From Gammaproteobacteria bacterium (GTDB lineage: Bacteria; Pseudomonadota; Gammaproteobacteria; Burkholderiales; Gallionellaceae): 64,000 nt of DNA. The DNA lies in assembly GCA_018814405.1 (NCBI GenBank), contig JAHIZO010000005.1, positions 62,001 to 126,000 on the forward strand, written 5' to 3'. A model generated the notes under the pieces. It saw only the letters and a list, made by a program, of their open reading frames with translations, had not been told where the DNA came from and did not search any database. The number at the start of each line of letters is the position of its first letter. Positions within the stretch are counted from its first letter, which is position 1. Both the position numbers and the translations under genes were made by a program. Of the stretch, positions 18,930 through 26,833 are shown one piece after another.

Positions 18930-20017
18930 TCTCCTTTCAGGTCGGAGACCGTCAACTTTTGGCGCGTGCGCTGTGCTCGTCGCTGTTTGGCGCGATCCGC
19001 AGTGCTCAGCACCACTGCAGCCGCGGCACCGGCCAGTGCCGCGGCTTGCGCGAAAGCGGTGACATCGGCGGCGGGTGCGGGCAAAGGCGTATAGAAACTA
19101 CCGACATCCCAGAACTTCGGCTCCGAGCAACCGAGGCAGCCGTGTCCGGCCTCGATGGGGAAACCCGCTCCGCCGTTCCACTTGGTAGTGGCGCAAGCAT
19201 TGTGGGTGGTCGGGCCTTTGCAGCCGAGCTCGTACAGACACCAGCCATTGCGTGCGCCTTCGTCATCGAAGGTCTTGGCGAACTTGCCCTGGTCGTAGAA
19301 CGGGCGGCGGTAGCAACGGTCATGGATGGTCTCGCCATAGAACGCCTTGGGCCGGCCCTGATCATCCAGTGCGGGCAGCGCGCCGAAAGTGAGGTAATGC
19401 GCGAGCACGCCGGTGATCACGGCTGGGATGGGTGGACAGCCGGAGATGTTGATGATGGGTTTGTCCTTGATGATGTCGGACACGGCGACCGCGCCGGTGG
19501 GGTTGGGCTGTGCGTTGGGCAGGCCGCCGAACGCGGCACAACTGCCGACAGCGACGATGGCTGCCGCGCCTTCGGCTGCTTCCTGAAGCATGTCGAGGTT
19601 GGTGCGACCGGCGATGGTGGAATACACGCCGCCGTCCTTGAGCGGGATGGAGCCGTCCACCAGCAACAGATACTGGCCGTGGAATTCCTTCATCGCATCT
19701 TCGCGCGCCTGTTCGGCAGCGTGGCCGGAGGCGGCCTGCAGGGTGTGGTGGTAGTCGAGCGACACCATGTCGAAGATCAGACTCTCCAGCGTGGGCGAAT
19801 GCGAACGCGTCAGTGATTCGGTACAACCCGTGCATTCCTGAAACGACAGCCAGATCACCGAAGGTCGTTTCACTTTCGCCAGCACGGCGGCGATGGCTGT
19901 TGCGCTGCCGGGCGGCAGGGCCATCATGGTCGCCATCGCGGCACAGAACTTGAGGAAACTGCGGCGGCTCACACCTTGTTCATGCAGGCGTTGCTCCAGC
20001 GTCTCGTGTTCTTTCAT
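18926..20017 (-). CDS. hynS: [NiFe] hydrogenase small subunit
   Basis: 363 residues. A Tat signal (SRRSFLKFCA, then a hydrophobic core) exports the folded dimer. The proximal cluster motif is ECTGCTES with the standard cysteines, and it lacks the extra cysteines (CTCCSES type) of O2-tolerant group 1d enzymes. Later Cys/His positions (VGSCAAFGG, SGCPP, CYRRPFYD, CLYELGCKGP, CATTKWNGG, HGCLGCSEPKFWD) complete the medial and distal clusters. A hydrophobic stretch near residues 318-337 may be a membrane anchor. It lies 9 bases after the hupH-like gene. Confidence 0.95.
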   Translation of the reverse strand: MKEHETLEQRLHEQGVSRRSFLKFCAAMATMMALPPGSATAIAAVLAKVKRPSVIWLSFQECTGCTESLTRSHSPTLESLIFDMVSLDYHHTLQAASGHAAEQAREDAMKEFHGQYLLLVDGSIPLKDGGVYSTIAGRTNLDMLQEAAEGAAAIVAVGSCAAFGGLPNAQPNPTGAVAVSDIIKDKPIINISGCPPIPAVITGVLAHYLTFGALPALDDQGRPKAFYGETIHDRCYRRPFYDQGKFAKTFDDEGARNGWCLYELGCKGPTTHNACATTKWNGGAGFPIEAGHGCLGCSEPKFWDVGSFYTPLPAPAADVTAFAQAAALAGAAAAVVLSTADRAKQRRAQRTRQKLTVSDLKGE

Positions 20018-20026
20018 CGTGTCACC

Positions 20027-20434
20027 TCACTTGTTCTGCGACAGTGTGTGCTGCAGCCGTTCCAGTCCGTCGCGCACGTCTTCCGGCTGGCTGTGCAGGA
20101 TGGCGGGCACGGCGGCGATCTCGATCAGGTCGGCGATGACATCGCCTTCGACGTTGTAGTGCGTCACCCACCACACGCCGGGGTAATGCGTCTCGTAGAG
20201 TTCGGAATCACCGATGGTCTCCAGTCGCGCCGAAGCTTCGCCGCGGCCCAGCGCGGTGCGCAGCCCTTCGTATTCATCCGGTGAGAAAGGCAGGCTCTTC
20301 AAGTCGATCATGGAAGTCTCATCGGTGTCGATGAAACGAGCCAGACGGGTGGCGATCTCGTTGAGTAATGCATCGACGCTGCCGATCGAATTCAGGTCAG
20401 TGGCGACTTTGATGGAGATATCGTCGAGACTCAT
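20027..20434 (-). CDS. HupH/HyaF C-terminal-domain hydrogenase assembly protein
   Basis: 135 residues from ATG 20434. The C-terminal half matches the HupH_C domain: LGRGEASARLETIGDSEL, then YPGVWWVTHYN and IEIAAVP. In other bacteria HupH/HyaF assists processing or Fe-S loading of the small subunit. This copy is short, a single domain. The reading frame is open further upstream, but ATG 20434 overlaps the protease stop codon as ATGA and is clearly the start. It directly precedes hynS. Confidence 0.85.
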   Translation of the reverse strand: MSLDDISIKVATDLNSIGSVDALLNEIATRLARFIDTDETSMIDLKSLPFSPDEYEGLRTALGRGEASARLETIGDSELYETHYPGVWWVTHYNVEGDVIADLIEIAAVPAILHSQPEDVRDGLERLQHTLSQNK

Positions 20435-20907
20435 TGCCAGCCCTCCAGTATCTGTTTGGTTTGTGTGCATACCTGCGGCATGGCAGCGGCAACAGCAGCC
20501 GAGGGATGTTCTCCCCAATCGATCACATCCGGTTGGATACCGATCAATGCGCGCCGGGTGGGTAGATGGTCGGCCAGATGCGCGATGGCCATCAGGTCTA
20601 GCAGGCTCACTTCATGCACGCTGCGCTTGCGGTTGCTGCCGAGGAATTCATCCATCGCCTCGCCTTCGAACACTTGTGTATGGCCGGGGGAGGCATTGAG
20701 ATTCGCGGCGTCGATGACGATGAGACGGGAAGTGTCTTCGATGGCGGTTGCCAGTGTGAAACTGAGGGTGCCGCCGTCAAGGAAGGTGATGTCGTCGCGA
20801 TCTGCCAGCGCCTCGCGCAGGAAATTCATCGCATGGATACCCGCGCCTTCATCCTGCAAAAGGCTATTGCCGATACCGAGGATCAGGGTCTTGCTGGAAT
20901 CACACAT
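20431..20907 (-). CDS. HyaD/HupD-family hydrogenase maturation endopeptidase
   Basis: 158 residues from ATG 20907. GIGNSLLQDEGAGIH carries the conserved Glu, FLDGGTLSF the Asp, and HEVSLLDLM the His that together sense nickel in the precursor. GIQPDVIDWG is also typical. It removes the C-terminal tail of HynL after Ni insertion. It is the first gene of the hydrogenase operon. A longer open frame runs back across hypC on the other strand and is not used; ATG 20949 is an alternative start. Confidence 0.92.
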   Translation of the reverse strand: MCDSSKTLILGIGNSLLQDEGAGIHAMNFLREALADRDDITFLDGGTLSFTLATAIEDTSRLIVIDAANLNASPGHTQVFEGEAMDEFLGSNRKRSVHEVSLLDLMAIAHLADHLPTRRALIGIQPDVIDWGEHPSAAVAAAMPQVCTQTKQILEGWQ

Positions 20908-20988
20908 GACATTCGAAATGGTGAGCAGGCGACAGGTGCAATCTAGCATTAGAATGGGGACACTACAACCAACCATTGGTGTTATTCC
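20908..20988. promoter_or_regulatory. Divergent promoter region between hydrogenase structural and hyp operons
   Basis: These 81 bases must hold both promoters, since the operons point away from each other here. No consensus sigma-70 or sigma-54 element stood out on either strand. hypC has no evident SD, which suggests a short leader. Confidence 0.5.
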
Positions 20989-21225
20989 ATGTGCCTCGGC
21001 ATCCCCATGCAGATCGTCAGTATCGATGGTTTCAACGCTCGCTGCGAAGCCAAGGGCGTCTCGCGTGAAGTGAGCCTGTTCTTGTTGCAGGGAGAAGACA
21101 TTAAGATCGGCGACCACGTGATGGTGCATGTGGGCTACGCCATCCAGACCATGACCGCACAGGAAGCACGTTCGACCTGGGAGTTGCTGGATGAGATGCT
21201 GGCGGCAGAGGATAGCGATGCTTGA
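20989..21225 (+). CDS. hypC: Hydrogenase maturation chaperone HypC
   Basis: 78 residues of the HypC/HybG/HupF family. It begins MCLGIPMQ, whose Cys2 ligates the Fe(CN)2CO precursor and contacts HypD and the large-subunit precursor. VMVHVGYAI is the second family motif. It overlaps hypD by 8 bases. Confidence 0.96.
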   Translation: MCLGIPMQIVSIDGFNARCEAKGVSREVSLFLLQGEDIKIGDHVMVHVGYAIQTMTAQEARSTWELLDEMLAAEDSDA

Positions 21226-22315
21226 AGCCAAGGACTGGCTAGCACGCATCCATGCACTGAACATCGAGCAGCCTATGCGCATCATGAACGTGTGTGGCGG
21301 GCATGAGCGTTCCATCTCCATGGCTGGCTTGCGTACGGCCTTACCCAAACAAGTACAACTGATCGCCGGACCCGGTTGCCCGGTGTGCGTGTGTCCGGAA
21401 GAGGATGTGTATCAGGCGATCCAACTCGCTGTGCATGCGGGTGTGATCCTAGTCGCGTTTGGCGACATGTTGCGTGTGCCGGTGAATGTGGCGAAGGGCG
21501 CGTTGCGTTCGCTGGAGCAGGCCAAGGCGGCGGGAGCCGATGTGCGGCCCATCGCCAGCCCGCGCGAGGCGGTGCAGATCGCGCAGCAGAATCCCGAGCG
21601 ACAGGTGGTGTTCTTCGCCGCCGGGTTCGAGACCACCATGGCGCCGGTGGCAGCGATGTTGCTGGAAGGCGTGCCGGACAATCTTTCGCTGTTGCTCTCG
21701 GGGCGACTCACCTGGCCTGCAGTCGCCATGTTGCTGGATTCGGGCGAAGCAGGTTTCAACGCCTTGGTCGCGCCGGGCCATGTGGCGACGGTGATGGGGC
21801 CGGAGGAGTGGAGCTTCGTGGTCGAACAGCATCACATGCCTGCCGCGGTGGCGGGTTTCACGCCGGTGTCCTTGCTGGCGGCGATGTATTCTGTGTTGCG
21901 CCAATCGCTTGAAGATAAGTGCTTCCTCGATAACTGTTATCCCGAACTGGTGAAGCCGGGCGGCAATCCTGCTGCACGACGATTGTTGGCAAAGGCGTTC
22001 GATGTCACCGACGCCAACTGGCGCGGCATAGGCATCATCCCTGCATCGGGTTACGCGCTCGCACCGGCTTATGCAGCGCACGATGCCAGGCTGCGTTTCC
22101 CGGCTTACAACGACACCGAACGTAAACGCGCCGGGCAGATGCCACCGGGCTGCGATTGTGCGCGCGTGGTGCTGGGTCGCATCGATCCGGATGCATGCAA
22201 ACTTTACGGCACAGCTTGCACGCCTAAGTATCCGGTCGGGCCGTGCATGGTGTCGGACGAGGGTGCTTGTCGCATCTGGTGGTCGACTGGCGTACGGGCT
22301 GCGGTGCATGATTGA
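21218..22315 (+). CDS. hypD: Hydrogenase maturation protein HypD
   Basis: 365 residues from ATG 21218, which overlaps hypC by 8 bases. MNVCGGHE, GPGCPVCVCP and CPEED are the conserved Fe-binding and thiol-redox motifs. FAAGFETT and APGHV follow. The four C-terminal cysteines of the [4Fe-4S] cluster lie in GCDCARVVLG, CKLYGTACTP and GPCMVSDEG. HypD with HypC is the scaffold on which the CN and CO ligands of the active-site iron are assembled. Confidence 0.96.
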   Translation: MLEAKDWLARIHALNIEQPMRIMNVCGGHERSISMAGLRTALPKQVQLIAGPGCPVCVCPEEDVYQAIQLAVHAGVILVAFGDMLRVPVNVAKGALRSLEQAKAAGADVRPIASPREAVQIAQQNPERQVVFFAAGFETTMAPVAAMLLEGVPDNLSLLLSGRLTWPAVAMLLDSGEAGFNALVAPGHVATVMGPEEWSFVVEQHHMPAAVAGFTPVSLLAAMYSVLRQSLEDKCFLDNCYPELVKPGGNPAARRLLAKAFDVTDANWRGIGIIPASGYALAPAYAAHDARLRFPAYNDTERKRAGQMPPGCDCARVVLGRIDPDACKLYGTACTPKYPVGPCMVSDEGACRIWWSTGVRAAVHD

Positions 22316-24536
22316 AGCGCGCAGATGGTTGTTGACTGGCCGCGTGCAAGGCGTCGGTTTCCGGCCTTTTGTGTTTTTGATGGCGCAACGATTCGACCTC
22401 AAGGGAGTAGTACAGAATCAGCTCGGGCAGGTGATGGTGGAGGCGGAAGGCGAACCAGCGACGCTGGATGCGTTCTCCGCAGCGCTCATGTCCGATGCGC
22501 CTCCGCTTTCCCATCCGCACATCGCCAATCTAGCAACCATCCCGCTGTTCGGTTTCACTGCATTCGAGATACTCGACAGTGCCAGTGCAGGCGAAACACA
22601 CATCCATGTGCCGCCCGATCTGTATCTGTGCGCAGACTGCCAGCGCGAGATGGAGACGCCGCAGGACAGACGCTATCGCTATCCCTTCATCAACTGCACG
22701 CAATGCGGCCCGCGCTACACACTGATCGCGCGCATGCCCTACGACCGTGTTAACACCACGATGGCGGGGTTCGACTTGTGTGAAGCCTGCCGCGACGAAT
22801 ACGAAGACCCGACCAGCCGACGCTTCCATGCCGAGCCTATCGCCTGTCCACAATGCGGGCCGCAACTGGCATTCGTGGCGGGTGATGTGCGCTTGCAACG
22901 CGAGGCCGCTCTGGATGCCTGCATCGCAGCACTGCGTCGCGGCGAGATCGTCGCGGTGAAAGGCATAGGCGGTTATCACCTGATGTGCGATGCACGCAAT
23001 GCCGATTCCATCGCGCGCTTACGCGCACGCAAACATAGACCGCATAAAGCACTGGCGGTGATGTTCAAAGATATGGCGGCGGTGCGCGCTGAGCTGGATG
23101 TGTCAGCGCAGGCTGCAACTGCATTGTGCGATGCCGCGCGTCCCATCGTGCTTTTGCCTCGCAGTCCTGCATGTAGTTTGCCCGAAGGCATCGCGCCCGG
23201 CCTGAATGAGGTCGGCGCGATGTTGCCTTACACACCTTTGCATCATCTGCTGCTGGCTGCACTGGATACGCCGCTGCTCGCAACCTCGGCCAACCTCAGT
23301 GGTGAACCGGTGCTGACCGAAGGCGCTGAGGTGGAAGCAAGGCTGTGCAACGTGGCGGATGCTTTCCTGCATCATGACCGTCCCATCGCGCGTCCGGCGG
23401 ACGACTCGGTGCTGCGCATCATCGCCGGACAGTCGCGGTTGATCCGCCCCGGACGCGGCATCGCCCCCATCGAAATTGAATTGCCATTTGAAATGCCGCA
23501 GCCGACGCTTGCAGTGGGTGGGCACATGAAGAACACCATCGCGCTGGGCTGGTGTACACGTGCCGTGCTGACGCCGCATATCGGCGATATGGATGCACCG
23601 CGCAGCATCGCCGTATTCGAACAGGTCATCGCCGACATGCAGCAACTGTATGGCGTGAACGCGGAGACCATCGTGTGCGATGCGCATCCCCACTATGCCA
23701 GCAGTCGCTGGGCGGCGAAGCAGGGATTGCCCGTGCAAACGGTCTGGCATCACCATGCGCATGCCGCCGCGCTGGCGCTGGAACATGGCGCGGACAAGAC
23801 CTGGCTCACTTTCGCATGGGACGGTGTCGGACTGGGTGAGGACGGCACCTTGTGGGGCGGCGAGACCTTGCACGGGCGCATCGGCGACTGGCGTCGTGCC
23901 GCCTATCTGCGACCTTTCAGATTGCCCGGCGGCAACAAGGCTGCGCGTGAACCTTGGCGTTCGGCAGCGGGCTTGTGTTGGGAGGCGGGCATGGACAGAT
24001 CATTCCCAGTCGATGACATCACCTTGCTGCACACCGTCTGGCAGCGCGGCATCAACACGCCCTACACCAGCGCGGCAGGTCGTTTGTTCGACGGCGCGGC
24101 ACATCTGCTCGGACTCCTCGATCATGCGAGTTACGAAGGGCAGGGCGGTATGTTGCTTGAGCAGTGTGCGACAGGCGAGGCGGCAGACATCGTGTTGCCA
24201 CTCCACGAAGATGCAAAAGGTATGTTGGTCATCGATTGGCAACCCTTGATCGCAGCCATGTCGCGCAAGGAGATTCCGCTGGAGACGCGCGCGATGCAGT
24301 TCCATCGCAGTCTGGCACACAGCATCGTGATGCAGGCACAACGCCTTCATACACAGCAAGCGTTCGATGCGGTGGGGCTGACGGGCGGCGTGTTCCAGAA
24401 CAAGTTGCTGGCCGAGTTGGCACTGGAAGGATTGCATGAAGCAGGATTCGCGGCCTATCTGCCGCAACAGATACCGTGCAACGATGGCGGCATCGCCTTG
24501 GGACAATTGATGGAAGCAGGTGTGAAGAATGGATGA
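22308..24536 (+). CDS. hypF: Carbamoyltransferase HypF
   Basis: 742 residues from ATG 22308. The acylphosphatase domain (TGRVQGVGFRPFVF) is followed by two zinc-finger pairs (CADC, CTQCGPRYT, CEACRDE, CPQCGP). A YrdC-like domain (GGYHLMCDA, RKHRPHKALAVM) follows, then a Kae1-like domain with VCDAHPHY, WHHHAH and DGVGLGEDGTLWGGE. HypF activates carbamoyl phosphate and hands the carbamoyl group to HypE, the source of cyanide ligands. It overlaps hypD and hypE by 8 bases each. Confidence 0.96.
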   Translation: MIEARRWLLTGRVQGVGFRPFVFLMAQRFDLKGVVQNQLGQVMVEAEGEPATLDAFSAALMSDAPPLSHPHIANLATIPLFGFTAFEILDSASAGETHIHVPPDLYLCADCQREMETPQDRRYRYPFINCTQCGPRYTLIARMPYDRVNTTMAGFDLCEACRDEYEDPTSRRFHAEPIACPQCGPQLAFVAGDVRLQREAALDACIAALRRGEIVAVKGIGGYHLMCDARNADSIARLRARKHRPHKALAVMFKDMAAVRAELDVSAQAATALCDAARPIVLLPRSPACSLPEGIAPGLNEVGAMLPYTPLHHLLLAALDTPLLATSANLSGEPVLTEGAEVEARLCNVADAFLHHDRPIARPADDSVLRIIAGQSRLIRPGRGIAPIEIELPFEMPQPTLAVGGHMKNTIALGWCTRAVLTPHIGDMDAPRSIAVFEQVIADMQQLYGVNAETIVCDAHPHYASSRWAAKQGLPVQTVWHHHAHAAALALEHGADKTWLTFAWDGVGLGEDGTLWGGETLHGRIGDWRRAAYLRPFRLPGGNKAAREPWRSAAGLCWEAGMDRSFPVDDITLLHTVWQRGINTPYTSAAGRLFDGAAHLLGLLDHASYEGQGGMLLEQCATGEAADIVLPLHEDAKGMLVIDWQPLIAAMSRKEIPLETRAMQFHRSLAHSIVMQAQRLHTQQAFDAVGLTGGVFQNKLLAELALEGLHEAGFAAYLPQQIPCNDGGIALGQLMEAGVKNG

Positions 24537-25533
24537 GACGCATATCAGTCTGGCGCACGGAAACGGCGGGCGCTACATGCGCGAGCTGATCGACGAACTG
24601 TTTGCGCGCCACCTGCACGACCCGCTGCTGAATGTGCAGGTGGACGCTGCATCGCTGCCGCACATGGACGGCGTGCTGATGATGACCACCGACGGCTTCA
24701 CCGTGCAGCCACTGGAATTCCCCGGCGGCAGCATCGGTTCGCTGGCGGTGCACGGCACGGTGAACGACCTCGCCGTGTCCGGCGCGACACCGCGCTACCT
24801 CACCCTGAACGCCTTCATCGAGGAAGGTATGGAGATCGCTCAACTGGATCGCATCATCGCCGATCTGGCGCGCGCCGCACGCGAGGCGAACGTGTCCGTG
24901 GTGGCGGGGGACACCAAGGTCGTGCGACGCGGCGAGGGCGGCGGTCTGTATCTCGCCACCACCGGCATCGGCGAACGGCCTGCCGAAGTGAAGCTGGGGC
25001 TGGATCGTATCCGAGAGGGAGATGTCATTCTGGTCAGCGGGCCGGTCGGCGATCACGGCATCGCGGTGCTGTTGGCGCGCGAACAGTTCGGTTTGAGCGG
25101 TGACCTTAAGTCGGATGCCGCCAGTGTGTATCCGCTGGCGCAGGCATTGATGTCATTGACCGGATTACGTTTCATGCGTGACCCGACCCGCGGCGGACTC
25201 GCTACCGTGATGCACGAGATCTGCCGCGCCACCGATTTGCAAATACAGCTACAGCAAGAGGCTATCCCGGTACGCGAACAAGTGATGACAGTGTGCGAGA
25301 TGCTTGGTTACGATGCGATGTATCTGGCGTGTGAAGGACGGCTGGTGGCTGTAGTCGATGCGACGCAAGCAACCACCGCACTGGCTGCGATGCAGGCTCT
25401 GCAGCAAGGGCAGGGCGCTGCCATCATCGGCACTGTGCAAAGCGGTCGCGCGCAAGTTGTGATGCAGACCGAGTTCGGCGGGCAGCGCCTGCTTGAAGAA
25501 TTGGAAGACGATCCGCTGCCACGTATCTGCTGA
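24529..25533 (+). CDS. hypE: Hydrogenase maturation protein HypE
   Basis: 334 residues of the PurM/AIR-synthase-like HypE family. AHGNGGRYMRELI starts the ATP domain, with VVAGDTKVV and DPTRGGLA further on. The C-terminus PRIC ends with the cysteine that receives the carbamoyl group and is dehydrated to thiocyanate. It is the last gene of hypCDFE; hypA and hypB, the nickel-insertion genes, must lie elsewhere. Confidence 0.96.
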   Translation: MDETHISLAHGNGGRYMRELIDELFARHLHDPLLNVQVDAASLPHMDGVLMMTTDGFTVQPLEFPGGSIGSLAVHGTVNDLAVSGATPRYLTLNAFIEEGMEIAQLDRIIADLARAAREANVSVVAGDTKVVRRGEGGGLYLATTGIGERPAEVKLGLDRIREGDVILVSGPVGDHGIAVLLAREQFGLSGDLKSDAASVYPLAQALMSLTGLRFMRDPTRGGLATVMHEICRATDLQIQLQQEAIPVREQVMTVCEMLGYDAMYLACEGRLVAVVDATQATTALAAMQALQQGQGAAIIGTVQSGRAQVVMQTEFGGQRLLEELEDDPLPRIC

Positions 25534-25537
25534 CCTA

Positions 25538-25903
25538 TTACATCATGCTGCCGAAGGAGCGATCCTCAGTGTGCGGCGGCAAGGGCAGTCCGGCGAGTCG
25601 GCTGGCCTGACCGACCGGCCCGCTAGGGAATAATTCGTACAGATGGCTGCGACCATGTACTTCACCGAACCGCATCTCCAAATCGTGCAACACCTCGCGT
25701 GCAGCATCGGTATTCCCATGCGTGCGGAAGCGTTCGCGCAGATAGTAGATGACCTTCCAGTGTTCATCGGTCAACTCGATCCCTTCGAGTCTGGCCTCCC
25801 GATTCGCAAAGTGTGGCGACCATGGTGCCAATTCGGACATGTTGCCTTCCGGGTCGTGCTCGAAACGAGCGGGATCATGTATGGATTTGTTGATGTCGAG
25901 CAT
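25538..25903 (-). CDS. DsrC/TusE-family protein lacking both C-terminal cysteines
   Basis: 121 residues. It aligns over its length with DsrC/TusE: LTDEHWKVIYYLRERF, MRFGEVHGRSHLYELFPSGP and GQASRLAGLPLPP. Canonical DsrC has Cys in the segment equivalent to QASRLAG and a penultimate Cys in PTGCV. Here the first is Ser and the tail is replaced by PHTEDRSFGSMM, so trisulfide chemistry is impossible. Such cysteine-less homologues have been proposed to be regulatory (RspA type). SD GGAGG lies 8 bases before ATG. It converges with hypE, with 4 bases between the genes. Confidence 0.88.
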   Translation of the reverse strand: MLDINKSIHDPARFEHDPEGNMSELAPWSPHFANREARLEGIELTDEHWKVIYYLRERFRTHGNTDAAREVLHDLEMRFGEVHGRSHLYELFPSGPVGQASRLAGLPLPPHTEDRSFGSMM

Positions 25904-25925
25904 GATGATTCCTCCTGCTGACTAG

Positions 25926-25944
25926 GGTGGACAGGACGTCCACC
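25926..25944. promoter_or_regulatory. Perfect inverted repeat upstream of the DsrC-like gene
   Basis: GGTGGAC-AGGAC-GTCCACC, two perfect 7-base arms with a 5-base spacer. It lies 23 bases before the start codon and just downstream of the putative -10 box. The position fits a repressor operator or a leader hairpin; no cognate regulator is identified. Confidence 0.5.
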
Positions 25945-25953
25945 GTTGAAGTC

Positions 25954-25982
25954 ATCATCAAACTCTTGAGTATTTTTGTCAA
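25954..25982 (-). promoter_or_regulatory. Candidate sigma-70 promoter of the DsrC-like gene
   Basis: On the minus strand a consensus TTGACA (25977-25982) is followed after 17 bases by GATGAT (25954-25959). The spacing is ideal, the -35 perfect and the -10 weak. Confidence 0.45.
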
Positions 25983-26058
25983 CTATGGGCGTTGCAGGGA
26001 TATTGCGGGGGTAATGATCCTGCGGAGATGTTGGGAGAATCGAGGTAGGTTTCTGCTT

Positions 26059-26092
26059 TTCGGCCTTATGTGAAGATTTACATAAGGCCGAA
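26059..26092. repeat. Perfect 13-bp stem hairpin
   Basis: TTCGGCCTTATGT and ACATAAGGCCGAA are exact reverse complements around an 8-base loop. It lies 9 bases after the stop of the 26102-26485 gene. No U-run follows on either strand, so it is not a canonical intrinsic terminator; it could be an RNA-stabilising 3' hairpin or a protein-binding site. Confidence 0.65.
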
Positions 26093-26101
26093 TAGCCGCC
26101 T

Positions 26102-26485
26102 TCAAGAACTTCCTTCTCTCATTGCTGCTCGTGTGATCCGGTCAAAGCCAAGGGTGGAATGCTTGTCGAAATCGAGATACTGGTCGGTGACGTCGAGGTG
26201 GGTGACAATGCCGTTGCTGTTGCACCAAGTGTCCCATGCGGTTTTTCCTGCTGGGTAGTTTCCGGGTAGGCCGACGAGTTTATAGAGCCTGCCGCTGCGG
26301 GTGCTGACGGTCATGTTGTGCGCGTCGAATTCGCCGATGGCGCTGGAGGTGCGGGCGAAGTTGTTGGTGACATCGTGGCCGTGCACATGATGACTGCGAG
26401 TACCTTGTTGGGTGCTGATCTCCATCACGCTCCAGCGTCGCAGGGTGACTTCTCTTGATTCTTCAGGAGCTTTTCTGACAGCCAT
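26102..26485 (-). CDS. Hypothetical protein, 127 aa
   Basis: I do not recognise this protein. It is soluble, with no signal peptide or membrane helix. Visible features are a charged N-terminus, RSHHVHGHDVTNNFA with four histidines, and a C-terminal KTAWDTWCNSNGIVTHLDVT. The SD is weak (GAAGA). It follows the 56-residue gene on the same strand and probably shares its transcript. A strong hairpin lies right after its stop. Confidence 0.55.
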   Translation of the reverse strand: MAVRKAPEESREVTLRRWSVMEISTQQGTRSHHVHGHDVTNNFARTSSAIGEFDAHNMTVSTRSGRLYKLVGLPGNYPAGKTAWDTWCNSNGIVTHLDVTDQYLDFDKHSTLGFDRITRAAMREGSS

Positions 26486-26570
26486 CGTAGTCTTCTGTTC
26501 TCTTCAAAGGCTGTTATCTTAGCTGAGTCTAGGCCAGAGGTTTTCTTTTTGAGAATTAATTGATAGTAGC

Positions 26571-26601
26571 CGCGCGAGCCTGGTCTGGCTGCGCGGCTGC
26601 T
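26571..26601. repeat. Inverted repeat between two small genes
   Basis: AGCCGCGC and GCGCGGCT form perfect 8-base arms, and the inner GAGCC/GGCT can extend the stem with one bulge. It lies between the 56-residue gene and the 127-residue gene on the minus strand. There is no U-run; it may be an attenuating or processing hairpin. Confidence 0.45.
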
Positions 26602-26617
26602 TTCTTTGCTGAATACT

Positions 26618-26788
26618 TTATGGACGCTTGGGAGTGGAGTACGGCACTTCTTTCTGATGCGGTTCCCAAGTGGTTTCATAACCAACAAAGAACTGCCCCG
26701 GCACGATTTCTTTCTGACGGGTCGTTACGTGGAATGCGTGGCCATCAGGAACTTTGGGGCGGCAAAACTGCTTCTTTTCTTCACTCAT
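26618..26788 (-). CDS. Small hypothetical protein, 56 aa
   Basis: ATG 26788 is preceded by GGAGA eight bases upstream, a strong ribosome-binding site, and the frame stays open for 56 residues to TAA at 26618. The sequence is hydrophilic and Glu/Lys-rich, starting MSEEKKQFCRPKVPDG and ending TPKRP, with one Cys and three His. No family is recognised. It follows the HIT gene on the same strand by 45 bases. The strong SD and the composition argue for a real gene. Confidence 0.6.
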   Translation of the reverse strand: MSEEKKQFCRPKVPDGHAFHVTTRQKEIVPGQFFVGYETTWEPHQKEVPYSTPKRP

Positions 26789-26833
26789 GATCCTATCTCC
26801 TTGGGTTGAAAAAACGGTTGTTGAAAACTCTAT

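Noticed and set aside
20908-21348. N-terminal extension of the maturation protease across hypC
   Set aside because: The extension overlaps hypC fully, has no family match, and the family start motif begins right after ATG 20907.
22071-22307. N-terminal extension of hypF into hypD
   Set aside because: The acylphosphatase domain starts immediately after ATG 22308, which makes the same 8-base overlap as the other hyp junctions.
26059-26092. Rho-independent terminator at the 13-bp hairpin
   Set aside because: No U-run follows on either strand, so only a hairpin is reported.
26560-26809. Two short plus-strand frames (76 and 67 codons) over the small-gene region
   Set aside because: Neither has an SD; they oppose the better supported 56-residue gene and the inverted repeat.
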